A stretch of DNA of 44,906 bases from Candidatus Pelethosoma merdigallinarum. Its GTDB lineage: Bacteria; Bacillota_I; Bacilli_A; RF39; UBA660. A program made the translations under genes and the position numbers. This document shows, piece after piece, positions 1 through 8,200 of the stretch. The stretch is from NCBI GenBank assembly GCA_018716065.1, contig DVKJ01000045.1:1-44906 (forward strand). The letters are read 5' to 3'. Position 1 is the first letter of the stretch, and each line of letters begins with the position of its first letter. The notes under the pieces are model-generated. The model was not told the origin of the DNA, made no database searches, and saw nothing but the letters and a program-made list of their open reading frames with translations.

Positions 1-329
1 AAATTAAAACCAATAATGAAGAAATAAATTATTCAGTGGCATTAGAAAATATTGTATATAATGATTTAATAGGAAAAGATTATAAAGTGTTTATAGGTAA
101 AACAAAAAAAGGTGAAATTGATTTTATTGCATTAAAAAATAATAAGTTTAAATATATCCAAGTATGTTTTGATTTATCAGATGAAAACACAAGAATTAGA
201 GAATTTAGTGCTTTTGATGACATAGATGATAATAATAAATATATAATAACTTTAACTAAAAAGGATTATTCTACTAAGGATGTAAAACAAATAAATATTT
301 TTGATTTTTTAATGAATGATGAATTTTAA
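1..329 (+). CDS. C-terminal part of a DUF4143-type AAA ATPase (5' end outside window)
   Basis: The frame is open from base 3, so this is the tail of a longer gene that begins before the window. The visible residues read YSVALENIVYNDL, then GKTKKGEIDFIA, then a Gln-Val pair. This is the usual arrangement of the DUF4143 domain, a PD-(D/E)XK-like nuclease fold at the C-terminus of many prokaryotic P-loop ATPases of the same type as the complete gene at 29622. The Walker motifs would lie upstream and cannot be seen. A GTG at base 36 could be read as a start, but the in-frame coding sequence before it and the missing first half of the domain argue against that. The family's role is poorly understood; it is often found in mobile or defence-like settings. 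Confidence 0.8.
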   Translation, partial: IKTNNEEINYSVALENIVYNDLIGKDYKVFIGKTKKGEIDFIALKNNKFKYIQVCFDLSDENTRIREFSAFDDIDDNNKYIITLTKKDYSTKDVKQINIFDFLMNDEF

Positions 330-331
330 AA

Positions 332-547
332 GTGAAAAAGTATCTTTTCTTTAAGAAGTTATATCCTAATTTTATCATCATAGTAGATGGTTGTTCTTTT
401 GAAGAATGTTTCATTTCTTCTGTTAATTATATGGTAATTGAAAAGTTTAAAGTGATTGATTATCAAATCTATTTTAATAATCAATATGAGAAGAATAAGC
501 GATTAATATTACTTAAAAAACATATGAAATATATGAAAGAGGAATAG
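332..547 (+). CDS. Small hypothetical protein, 71 aa
   Basis: I do not recognise this product. It is a 71-residue basic, aromatic-rich polypeptide starting at a GTG two bases after the upstream stop. There is no convincing Shine-Dalgarno sequence, so it would rely on coupling to the upstream gene. It has no membrane segment or known motif. Its last codons form the left arm of the hairpin at 536-563. The amino-acid composition looks protein-like rather than random, but evidence for expression is weak. Confidence 0.4.
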   Translation: MKKYLFFKKLYPNFIIIVDGCSFEECFISSVNYMVIEKFKVIDYQIYFNNQYEKNKRLILLKKHMKYMKEE

Positions 548-563
548 ATTACTATTCCTCTTT
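536..563. terminator. Convergent hairpin between the small ORF and the radical-SAM fusion gene
   Basis: A perfect 12-bp stem (536-547 with 552-563, loop ATTA) overlaps the stop codons of both convergent genes. The U-tract is weak on either strand, so it may act mainly as an mRNA 3' end barrier shared by both transcripts. Confidence 0.6.
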
Positions 564-2049
564 ATGGTTGATATTTTAGCTCAATTAAATATGGGGCATT
601 TTGATTATCTGTGTTGTGGTAAGTGATGTATTGGTTAGGGTAGTGTTCTTTTAAATGTTTTAATAAGGCTTGTTCTTCTTCTTTCCCGGTCGTATTTTTT
701 TGGTTGGTATCGGGATATACGGTGATGAGGATGATCCCTTTTTTGTTTAATAGTTGATATCCTTGATCAATCGCTTGGATGGTAGTATTTGGTTTAGTTC
801 TGATATTTTTATTTCCTTTTGGTAAATATCCTAAATTAAAGATAATCAGACTAATTTTATGTTTATAGTTAGGTAGTGTGTCTAGTAGGTGTTCATGGCC
901 TTGTTGAAAGAGTTGATAATTTTCTTTATGGTGTTGCTTTAATAAGGTATTTGTATTTTGGATGGCCTCATCTTGAATATCAAAACCAAATAATTTTCCT
1001 TCGGTTACGATATCTAATAGGTAAAGAGAATCAAATCCATTACCAACGGTCGCATCAATCACTAAGTCATTCTTTTTTACTTGATGATCGATGATTTGGT
1101 GAGTTTTATTTAAAATGCTTTTTTGAAATCCTTGATAGGTATCTCTATGTTTTAATTCTTTATCAATTTCATTTAATACACCAAATTTTTTAACAAGCCA
1201 TTTTGGTTCGATGAGATCATCTTCTTTTGGATCTCCGGTAATACGATGAATGACAATTTCAGGTCTTAGTATTTCTAATTGATCACAAACAATATTGACA
1301 TATTCTTCACGAGTTAAAATGTGAAAAGGTTGTTTTTGATATAATTCATAGAGTTTAGTATCTTTTAACATGTGTAACATATGAATTTTTATTCCTTGAA
1401 TATCTAATTGGTTTAGGTATTTTACGGTTTCTATCATCATTTCTTTTGTTTCATAAGGTAGACCATTAATAATATGGACAACAACGTTGATGTTTCTTTT
1501 TCTTAAACTTTGAACCATGTTGGTAAAGCATTCTAAGGAATGACAACGATTAATGAGGTCTGAAGTTTTTTCATGAATGGTTTGAAGTCCTAGTTCGATC
1601 GTAAGATACGTTCTAGTGTTTAATTCTTCTAAATAATCTAAACATTCTTTACTAATCGCATCAGGTCTAGTCGCAATCGATAAACCAATGACGTGAGGTA
1701 ATTTGAGGGCAGTCTCATATTTTTCTTTTAATACCTCTAAAGGTGCGTATGTATTCGTTCTTGCTTGGAAGTAGGCAATGTATTTTTGACTATCCCATTT
1801 TTGTTTCATTACTTTTAATACCGTTTCAAATTGTTTAGATAAGGGATCACACACGTTTCCCGCATAATCCCCACTTCCATCTTTCGAACAGTAGATACAA
1901 CCACCATATCCTTTGGTTCCATCGAGATTGGGACAAGAGAATCCGGCATTTAAACTGACTTTAAATACTTTAGAACCAAATTTATGTTTATAAAAATAAT
2001 CGAGTGTGTGGTAGCGCTTATTGCCATCGGTATAAGTAAAATGTTTCAT
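562..2049 (-). CDS. Fused radical-SAM protein (MnmL/YtqA-like) and tRNA methyltransferase (MnmM/YtqB-like)
   Basis: Residues 1 to about 310 match the TIGR01212 radical-SAM family (YtqA/YhcC). The iron-sulfur cysteines are C39, C51 and C54 in the family's wide CX11CX2C spacing. From about residue 325 a Rossmann methyltransferase follows, with DATVGNGFDSL as SAM motif I, FDIQ, and FNLGYLPKG, which are signatures of YtqB. In Bacillus these are separate neighbouring genes. YtqB is MnmM, which methylates nm5(s2)U34 to mnm5(s2)U34, and YtqA has been linked to making its nm5 substrate from cmnm5. One chain would therefore carry two consecutive steps of wobble-uridine modification. The ATG has an AGAAGGA ribosome site upstream. 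Domain identity is firm; the substrate assignment is inferred from the family. Confidence 0.85.
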   Translation of the reverse strand: MKHFTYTDGNKRYHTLDYFYKHKFGSKVFKVSLNAGFSCPNLDGTKGYGGCIYCSKDGSGDYAGNVCDPLSKQFETVLKVMKQKWDSQKYIAYFQARTNTYAPLEVLKEKYETALKLPHVIGLSIATRPDAISKECLDYLEELNTRTYLTIELGLQTIHEKTSDLINRCHSLECFTNMVQSLRKRNINVVVHIINGLPYETKEMMIETVKYLNQLDIQGIKIHMLHMLKDTKLYELYQKQPFHILTREEYVNIVCDQLEILRPEIVIHRITGDPKEDDLIEPKWLVKKFGVLNEIDKELKHRDTYQGFQKSILNKTHQIIDHQVKKNDLVIDATVGNGFDSLYLLDIVTEGKLFGFDIQDEAIQNTNTLLKQHHKENYQLFQQGHEHLLDTLPNYKHKISLIIFNLGYLPKGNKNIRTKPNTTIQAIDQGYQLLNKKGIILITVYPDTNQKNTTGKEEEQALLKHLKEHYPNQYITYHNTDNQNAPYLIELKYQP

Positions 2050-2159
2050 AAAAATCCTTCTTTCTTGACTATTATAGCTAAAAATAAGGGAAAATCCTAT
2101 GTTTTTTATGAAAAAAATATGAAAATAATGGGAAAAATATTCTAAACATTTACTTTACG

Positions 2160-2168
2160 TGTTATAAT
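2160..2168 (+). promoter_or_regulatory. Extended -10 promoter of the YfcC-like permease gene
   Basis: TGTTATAAT gives a TGN-extended perfect -10 box, followed by the ribosome site CGGAGGT and the ATG at 2187. The -35 region is poor, which is common for extended -10 promoters. Confidence 0.6.
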
Positions 2169-2186
2169 GTAAACGGAGGTAATGAT

Positions 2187-3761
2187 ATGAAAAAGAATAA
2201 TTTATTGAAAGTGTTGACAATAAGTTTTCTAATTTTTGTTGTACTAAGTTGGATTATCCCAGCTGGAATGTACTCGAACGGAACTTTTTCAAGTAGTGAT
2301 CCTGCACCACTTGGAATACTAGACTTAGTATCTATGCCAATAGCTACATTTACAAATTTCTGTGGATATGGAATACTAGTTCTAATTATTGGAGGATTCT
2401 ACGGAGTTCTTGAAGCAACAGGAGTGTTTAAAAGTGTTGTTGAAAAAATGAGTCACTCTGTTGAAAAGAAGAAAAAAGCATTTATGATTACAACGATTAT
2501 CTTATTTGCAGTTCTTTCTTCTTTAACAGGATCAAGTTATGTTTTATTGATCTTAGTGCCATTATTTGCGGCAGTATTACTAGAATTAGGATATGATAAA
2601 ATTTCTAGTTTAACTGCGACTATTGGTTCTATTTTAGTAGGTAGTATGGCTTGTACTTATGGATTTAATGTCAATGGGTACATCAACTACTATATGGGAA
2701 TTAATGATTTAAATAACCAAATGATTACTAAAGTAATTTTACTTGTTTTATTAACATTATTATTAATTCTATTTGTTTTAAAACATGCGAAAAAAGTAGA
2801 AGCTAAAGCAAAATCAATGGATAAAAAAGAAGCTGTAAAAGTAGTAGAAACAAAAGTAGAAAAGAAAAAAGAAACAGCTAAAAAAGCTACTACTACAAAG
2901 AAGAAAACAACTTCTAAAAAGCCAGCAAAGAAAACAACGAAGAAAGCAAATAATAAGAGAAGAACTGCTGCGTTTGCAAAAGCAGACGATGTAAAAGTAA
3001 TCAAAAATAAGAAAGAAAAGAGTGTATGGCCTTTTGTTATTATTTTTGTACTAGCATTCATCTTCTTATTAGTTGCTTGCTATAACTGGCGTTATTCATT
3101 TAATGTTGGTATTTTTGAAGAAATGTATGAATCAATTACATCATTTACGATTAAAGATTATCCAATCTTCAGTAATCTTATTGGAGCATTTAGTCCACTA
3201 GGATACTGGGCAGTAAATGAAGTATGTATGGTTTTAGTTTTCGTTACATTCTTAATTGGATGGATCTATAGTGTAAAACTAGACGATATGATTGATGCCT
3301 TTGGTAAAGGTGCAAAAAAAGCTTTAAAACCAGCATTCTATATTGTAATTGCTAACTTAATGATGTCAGTTCTACTTTCTAACCAAGATACAGGAAGTAT
3401 GTACTTTACGATTTCTAATTACTTATTAGAAATGACCGAAGACTTTAATGTCTTTACAACAGGATTAGTGTCATTCATTGGTGGATTCTTCTTCAATGAT
3501 ATGCCATATTTAATTAGTTCACTTTCAAGTGCGTTTACAACAAAAATTACCGATTCCACTTTATATCCATTAGTTGGTTTAGTAATGCAATCACTACATG
3601 GACTTGCTATGTTAATATTACCAACTAGTGCTATTCTTTTAGCTGGACTTTCATATTTTGAAGTTTCATACAAAGAATGGTTCAAATATATTTGGAAATA
3701 TTTAGTACAAATCTTAGTAGTCGCACTTCTAGTTTGCGTAATCGTTGCTTTATTTATTTAA
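2187..3761 (+). CDS. YfcC-like (ion transporter superfamily) permease with a Lys-rich cytoplasmic loop
   Basis: This 524-residue multi-pass membrane protein opens with a helix containing LSWIIPAG, the N-terminal signature of YfcC/AbgT-type permeases. It has TGSSYVLLILVPL in the first half and a matching second half ending in ILPTSAILLAGLSYFEV. The family moves amino-acid-like or peptide-like solutes; the substrate here cannot be read from sequence. The odd feature is an inserted stretch at about residues 200-280 between the two membrane halves, built almost only of Lys, Thr, Ala and Glu and resembling a histone H1 tail. The gene has its own extended -10 promoter and a strong terminator, so it is monocistronic. 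Confidence 0.7.
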   Translation: MKKNNLLKVLTISFLIFVVLSWIIPAGMYSNGTFSSSDPAPLGILDLVSMPIATFTNFCGYGILVLIIGGFYGVLEATGVFKSVVEKMSHSVEKKKKAFMITTIILFAVLSSLTGSSYVLLILVPLFAAVLLELGYDKISSLTATIGSILVGSMACTYGFNVNGYINYYMGINDLNNQMITKVILLVLLTLLLILFVLKHAKKVEAKAKSMDKKEAVKVVETKVEKKKETAKKATTTKKKTTSKKPAKKTTKKANNKRRTAAFAKADDVKVIKNKKEKSVWPFVIIFVLAFIFLLVACYNWRYSFNVGIFEEMYESITSFTIKDYPIFSNLIGAFSPLGYWAVNEVCMVLVFVTFLIGWIYSVKLDDMIDAFGKGAKKALKPAFYIVIANLMMSVLLSNQDTGSMYFTISNYLLEMTEDFNVFTTGLVSFIGGFFFNDMPYLISSLSSAFTTKITDSTLYPLVGLVMQSLHGLAMLILPTSAILLAGLSYFEVSYKEWFKYIWKYLVQILVVALLVCVIVALFI

Positions 3762-3768
3762 AGTAACT

Positions 3769-3804
3769 AGAAGGAATAGAAATGGTTCTATTCTTTCTTT
3801 TTTT
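3769..3804 (+). terminator. Intrinsic terminator of the permease gene
   Basis: A 13-bp stem with one G-U pair (3769-3781 with 3786-3798, loop ATGG) is followed by a run of T. Confidence 0.85.
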
Positions 3805-3835
3805 GTGTTAAAATAAGAAATAAGGTTGTGATAAT

Positions 3836-4471
3836 ATGAAGTATGAAATCAATGGTGTTTTATACGATGTAGTCGTTCAAAAAAAGAATAATAAGAATAC
3901 TTATCTTCGTGTAAAAGATGATCTGACGATTCTAATTACAACGAATTTTTTTACGAGTCGAAGAAGTATTTTAAAACTATTAAAAGATCATGAAAAAGAT
4001 TTAATTCGTATGATGGATAAAAAGTGTAAACAAAAAGAAAAAGAAGAGAACTTCTATTATTTAGGTAAAAAATATGATATAATTATAGTGTCTAGCATAG
4101 ATCAAATCACCTTTGATGAAGAATTTATTTTTACACCATCGAAAGAAAAATTAGAACGATGGTTAAAGCAACAAGTACAACAATTATTTCAGGAACACTT
4201 AGATACATGGTATCCTAAATTTCAAGAAAAGATTCCTTATCCTAAACTAAAGATTAGGAAAATGAAAACACGATGGGGTGTGTGTAATCGACGAGATTTA
4301 TCGGTTACTTTGAATTTCAATTTAATTAAATATGATTTATCTGCCTTAGATTATGTCATTGTGCATGAATTATCTCATTTTGTTCATTTCGATCATTCAA
4401 AGGAATTTTGGAATACTGTCGGAAAATATTATCCTGAATATAAAAAAATAACGAAAATGTTAAAAGAATAG
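3836..4471 (+). CDS. YgjP-like (DUF45) metal-dependent peptidase-family protein
   Basis: The 211-residue protein carries the YgjP/DUF45 signature. KTRWGVC is followed by VIVHELSHFVHFDHSKEFW, giving HExxH plus a third His and the FW that ends the zinc site. This is the layout of the M48/SprT-like zincin group. The N-terminal half is a beta-rich region with ordinary family length. It is cytosolic, with no signal peptide. The cellular role of the family is not established. It lies 11 bases before the PcsB-like hydrolase gene, probably in the same transcript. Confidence 0.85.
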   Translation: MKYEINGVLYDVVVQKKNNKNTYLRVKDDLTILITTNFFTSRRSILKLLKDHEKDLIRMMDKKCKQKEKEENFYYLGKKYDIIIVSSIDQITFDEEFIFTPSKEKLERWLKQQVQQLFQEHLDTWYPKFQEKIPYPKLKIRKMKTRWGVCNRRDLSVTLNFNLIKYDLSALDYVIVHELSHFVHFDHSKEFWNTVGKYYPEYKKITKMLKE

Positions 4472-4482
4472 GAGGATGTGTA

Positions 4483-5712
4483 ATGAGAAAAATTAAAAGA
4501 CAATGTAGTCTTCTTTCAAAAATCTTATTGATATTTGTTCTTTTGATTCCTACGTTATTTGTACCAAGTGAAGAAGCTAAAGCGGAAACTTTACGTGAAT
4601 TAAAACAACAATTAGAAGAATATGAAGCGAATTATAAAGCGAATCAATCACAACAGGCACTAACAAAAGAACAAATGAATCAAGTTCAAGCGAATATTAA
4701 TCAAATCAAAAAAGATATGGAACAAATTAATGTCGATGTGGCCAATTTAACAGAAGAAGTGGCTGAGTTAGAGGTCAATATTAAGAAAAAAGATAAAGAA
4801 ATTAAAGAACTTGTCAATTTTGTTCAAGTGTCGAATGGTGAATCTGCGTATTTAGAATATGCCTTTGGTGCCCAAGATTTTACCGATTTTATCTATCGTA
4901 TGGCAGTTTCTGAACAAATGGCAGATTATAACGAAGAATTAATTGACTCTTTTAATAAGATGATTAAACAAAATGAACAAAAAAAAGTAGAATTAAAAGA
5001 AAAGAAAGAACAAATGACTGTAAAACAATCGGAATTAGATGCGGAACTTGCTAAACTTGGAAATGAACTAGAATCGCTTGCGGATACAAGTGTTACGATT
5101 GAAGATCAAATTGAAGCACAAAAAGAGACGATTGCGTTATATGAAAACTTAGGTTGTGACTTAGATCAAGATGTTACGACTTGTGGTCGTGGATTACTTC
5201 CATCGAATACCGCTTTATATCGTCCATTGGTACAAGGACATGTAACGAGTGAATGGGGAAATCGTGATTTATTCAGTGGCTTCCATGAAGGAATTGATAT
5301 GACGGTTCGTCCTGATACATATAATATTCCAGTTTATTCCGCAGGTAGTGGGATTGTTAGTACCATTATGTACAGAAATTCTTGTGGTGGTAATATGGTT
5401 CTTGTTCACCATACCATCAATGGACAACAATATACGTTATTATATGCTCATTTACGTTCGGTTAATGTTTCTCAAGGACAATACGTAACCAATGGAACCC
5501 AAATTGGTGTTATGGGTGGTCAAGCCGATACCGAAAGTTATGATAAATGTACGATGGGATCTCACTTACACTTTACGATTTCTACGGGATTATATGGACT
5601 TGATTATGGTAGTTGGTCTACGCTTATTTCAAGAAGTTTGGACCCAAGAAGTATGGTTAATTTCCCTGCAGGAACTTATAACGAATGGTATGATCGTACA
5701 ACTGCTTATTAA
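4483..5712 (+). CDS. PcsB/EnvC-like secreted M23 peptidoglycan hydrolase
   Basis: The 409-residue product has a signal peptide (positive start, hydrophobic core, cut near AKAET). A long coiled coil of Gln/Glu/Lys heptads covers about residues 35-215. A C-terminal M23 (LytM) domain starts near residue 250. The zinc and catalytic residues are visible as GFHEGIDM, LLYAHLRS and SHLHFTI. In this architecture the coiled coil restrains the peptidase until FtsEX or a similar membrane partner activates it during division. No ftsEX is seen next to it. A pair of cysteines flanks the linker (CDLDQDVTTCG). The ribosome site AGGAGG precedes the ATG. Confidence 0.9.
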   Translation: MRKIKRQCSLLSKILLIFVLLIPTLFVPSEEAKAETLRELKQQLEEYEANYKANQSQQALTKEQMNQVQANINQIKKDMEQINVDVANLTEEVAELEVNIKKKDKEIKELVNFVQVSNGESAYLEYAFGAQDFTDFIYRMAVSEQMADYNEELIDSFNKMIKQNEQKKVELKEKKEQMTVKQSELDAELAKLGNELESLADTSVTIEDQIEAQKETIALYENLGCDLDQDVTTCGRGLLPSNTALYRPLVQGHVTSEWGNRDLFSGFHEGIDMTVRPDTYNIPVYSAGSGIVSTIMYRNSCGGNMVLVHHTINGQQYTLLYAHLRSVNVSQGQYVTNGTQIGVMGGQADTESYDKCTMGSHLHFTISTGLYGLDYGSWSTLISRSLDPRSMVNFPAGTYNEWYDRTTAY

Positions 5713-5727
5713 GAGTAATAGATGAAA

Positions 5728-5756
5728 GGATTGATTGATGATAATCAATTCTTTTT
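5728..5756 (+). terminator. Intrinsic terminator of the M23 hydrolase gene
   Basis: A 9-bp stem (5728-5736 with 5743-5751) with a 6-base loop runs straight into five T. Confidence 0.8.
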
Positions 5757-5768
5757 GCTAGGTACTAG

Positions 5769-5798
5769 TTGACAAAAAGTAAGAATCTTTTGTATAAT
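5769..5798 (+). promoter_or_regulatory. Housekeeping promoter
   Basis: TTGACA and TATAAT are both perfect, with an 18-base spacer and a TG immediately before the -10 box. It drives the small anchored protein at 5819. Confidence 0.8.
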
Positions 5799-5818
5799 TT
5801 TATCAATAGGAGGTTCTA

Positions 5819-6232
5819 ATGGTAAAGACAAGTAAGATTATTATCATTATATTTATTATAGTTGTCGTTGTACTTGGTGGTTATTTTATTGTACGAAATG
5901 TATCTTCCCATAAGGAAGATAAAGTTCAAACGAATACCAATGAGAATGTGATCAAAGATCAAGAAGTAGGTGGTTTTCACTTTTCCAATACAGCTTTAAT
6001 TTATGAGGACGGGAAGTCTAAACTAACTACTAGTATCAAAAATATTACAGAGAACGATGCGATGTTACAAAGTTTTGATATCATTGTACAAGATAAGAAT
6101 GGGGAAGAAATTACGACTTTACTAGGCTATGTTGGTAATACGATTAAACCAGGGGAGACGATTGCAATTTCTAGTGAGGTCAATATGAATTTAATGGATG
6201 CTTATTCCATTCAATATGTGGTTCATAATTAG
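5819..6232 (+). CDS. Small membrane-anchored extracytoplasmic protein, 137 aa
   Basis: One N-terminal transmembrane helix (about residues 6-26) is followed by a short polar linker. A beta-sandwich-like domain then contains conserved-looking features of FxLYD/DUF3426-type extracytoplasmic domains: SIKNITENDAML, a DIIVQDKNG strand, and LKPGET-like IKPGETIAI. I do not recognise a specific function. It has its own strong promoter and terminator, so it is expressed alone. The AGGAGG ribosome site places the start at this ATG. Confidence 0.7.
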   Translation: MVKTSKIIIIIFIIVVVVLGGYFIVRNVSSHKEDKVQTNTNENVIKDQEVGGFHFSNTALIYEDGKSKLTTSIKNITENDAMLQSFDIIVQDKNGEEITTLLGYVGNTIKPGETIAISSEVNMNLMDAYSIQYVVHN

Positions 6233-6255
6233 AAAACAAATGTTTTCTTTTTCTT
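6231..6255 (+). terminator. Intrinsic terminator
   Basis: An 8-bp stem (AGAAAACA with TGTTTTCT, two-base apical gap) overlaps the stop codon and is followed by a T-rich run. Confidence 0.75.
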
Positions 6256-6300
6256 TCTTTAAAAAAATGATATACTGTTTATAACAAGTGAGGTGAGTGT

Positions 6301-7851
6301 GTGCAACAATCTAGAACGAGAAATTCAGTAATCAATTCTTTAACTTCTGTAACGACACAAATTTTAACCGTCGTTATGAATTTTGTGGTAAAAATTGTTT
6401 TTACCCGTACGATTAGTATGGAATATTTAGGTGTTAATGGGTTGTTTGCTAATATTATTACAATGCTCTCTTTAGCGGATTTAGGTATTGGTACAGCAAT
6501 TCCTTATAGTTTATATAAACCTCTAGCTGAAGGGGATCATCACAAAGTAAAAGTATTGATGAAGTTTTATTCCAAGGTATACAATGTCATTGGTGTTGTT
6601 GTATTACTGATTGGTTTAGGATTAATTCCTTTTCTTCCATATCTTATTAAAGGTGGAGAGGGAGTACCGGATCTAAACTTGATTTATGCTTTATTCGTGA
6701 TTCATTCTGCTTCTAGTTATTTCTTTGTGTATAAACGTTTCTTAATCGATTCGGATCAAAAAGGTTATATTACTGCTCGTATTACTTTTATTTTCTCTTT
6801 TGTATTATCTTTAGTGCAAATTGGAATTCTTTATTTGTGGCACAATTTTATTCTTTATTTAGTATCTAGTATTGTGTTTGTTATACTACAAAATATTTAT
6901 ATTTCACATAAAGCTACTAAACTATATCCTTATATAAAGGAAAAAACAGATGAAAAACTAGAAAAAGAAGATGTCAAAGAAATTACCAAGAATGTAGGTT
7001 CCTTATTTATTTATAAAGTAGGTAGTGTTGTAACGAATGGTACCGATAATATGATTATTTCGAAATTTTTAGGACTAATTCCAGTAGGTATTTATTCGAA
7101 CTATGTATTAGTGACAAAATCATTAAATAATGTTGTCTCACAACTTTTTACGGCGATTACTTCTAGTATTGGTAATTTAGTTGTTACAACGAATAAAAAA
7201 CATAGTCAAAATGTATTTGAACGTTTATTATTTTTAAACTTTTGGTTTTATGCATTCTTTTCCATTGCTTTAATGATTTTAATCAATCCTTTTATTGATT
7301 TATTCTTTGGAAGTAAATTTGTATTATCTGAAACGATTGTAATTGTATTAGTTGTTGATTTTTATTTAAATGGAATGCAGTCGGTATCCACATCTTTCTT
7401 AAATGCTTATGGATTATTTTATGAAGGAAGATTTCGACCAATTTTTATGATTATCGTTAATATCATTGTTTCACTTCTTTTAGTTCATCCATTTGGTATT
7501 GCCGGAGTATTGTTAGGAACGATTATTAGTCGTATTACAACTATTTGTTGGATGGATCCTCGTATTGTTTATAAATATGGATTTAAAGATGAAAAGGCAG
7601 TATGGAAATACTATTTACAATATATTGGTTATTTCTGTTTATTCTTATTCTTAGGATTATTTTTATATTGGATCTTAGGTAGAATTGTAATTGATAATAT
7701 TCTTATGTGGATTATCATGGGAATTTTTGTTTCAATATTAATTAATGTGATTTTCTTTGTATTGTTCTTTAGAACCGATAATTTCTGTTATTTTTATCAA
7801 AAAATTAAAACGGTACTTTTATCTAAATTTAGACAAAAAAAGCAAGCTTAG
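6301..7851 (+). CDS. Polysaccharide flippase, Wzx/MATE-like
   Basis: The 516-residue protein has about 14 predicted membrane helices. Its start resembles the oligosaccharide-flippase branch of the MOP superfamily: SRTRNSVINSLTS, VFTRTISMEYLGVNGLF and ADLGIGTAIPYSLYKPLA. Such proteins carry undecaprenyl-linked sugars, capsule units or teichoic-acid-like chains across the membrane. No glycosyltransferases lie beside it, so the cargo is unknown. The start is a GTG with GAGGTG a few bases upstream. A hairpin terminator separates it from the previous gene. Confidence 0.85.
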   Translation: MQQSRTRNSVINSLTSVTTQILTVVMNFVVKIVFTRTISMEYLGVNGLFANIITMLSLADLGIGTAIPYSLYKPLAEGDHHKVKVLMKFYSKVYNVIGVVVLLIGLGLIPFLPYLIKGGEGVPDLNLIYALFVIHSASSYFFVYKRFLIDSDQKGYITARITFIFSFVLSLVQIGILYLWHNFILYLVSSIVFVILQNIYISHKATKLYPYIKEKTDEKLEKEDVKEITKNVGSLFIYKVGSVVTNGTDNMIISKFLGLIPVGIYSNYVLVTKSLNNVVSQLFTAITSSIGNLVVTTNKKHSQNVFERLLFLNFWFYAFFSIALMILINPFIDLFFGSKFVLSETIVIVLVVDFYLNGMQSVSTSFLNAYGLFYEGRFRPIFMIIVNIIVSLLLVHPFGIAGVLLGTIISRITTICWMDPRIVYKYGFKDEKAVWKYYLQYIGYFCLFLFLGLFLYWILGRIVIDNILMWIIMGIFVSILINVIFFVLFFRTDNFCYFYQKIKTVLLSKFRQKKQA

Positions 7852-7877
7852 TTTGATATATTAAGTTTGGTGATGTT

Positions 7878-8054
7878 ATGAAGGTTAAAGTATTTGATGA
7901 AGGTCATGAGAGTGATTTGGAAGCTTCTGTCAATAAATTCTTAGATGAATGTGATGGAGAAATTATTGACATTAAGTATCAAGTCGCTATTTCGGTTTTT
8001 TCTGAGGAACAAATATATTGTTTTTCAGCGATGATTATTTACAATCAAAATTAG
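7878..8054 (+). CDS. cse60: Cse60-family sporulation protein, 58 aa
   Basis: This small frame reads MKVKVFDEGHESDLEASV at its start, then IIDIKYQVAIS, then EEQIYCFSAMIIY near its end. These are the hallmarks of Cse60, a roughly 60-residue protein first described as sporulation-specific in Bacillus. Its biochemical role is unknown. The ribosome site is weak (GGTG before the ATG). It sits 26 bases after the flippase stop and is closed by the terminator at 8096. It fits the other sporulation genes in the window. Confidence 0.8.
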   Translation: MKVKVFDEGHESDLEASVNKFLDECDGEIIDIKYQVAISVFSEEQIYCFSAMIIYNQN

Positions 8055-8095
8055 AAGATGAATTATGTTATTTCTAAATCGTAAGTGAAGATGTA

Positions 8096-8124
8096 AGGTA
8101 CAAAGAAATTTGTATCTTTTTTTT
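8096..8124 (+). terminator. Intrinsic terminator after cse60
   Basis: A 9-bp stem with one G-U pair (8096-8104 with 8109-8117, GAAA loop) runs into eight T. Confidence 0.8.
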
Positions 8125-8200
8125 GACTTATTCTTGTCGGAATAAAAGATTATATGATATACTATTTATAGTAAAATAAGCACGTATGGGGTGAGTTAGA

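Noticed and set aside
2690-3061. Reverse-strand frame rich in Phe and Val
   Set aside because: It is the antisense of the Lys/Thr-rich loop of the permease; its composition is an echo of AAA/AAG codons and it has no ribosome site.
4828-4838. TGTCGAA match inside the M23 hydrolase gene
   Set aside because: It is inside coding sequence, lacks the conserved flanks, and is expected by chance.
5492-5725. Overlapping + frame within the M23 hydrolase gene
   Set aside because: It is the shifted frame of a well-conserved catalytic domain, with no ribosome site.
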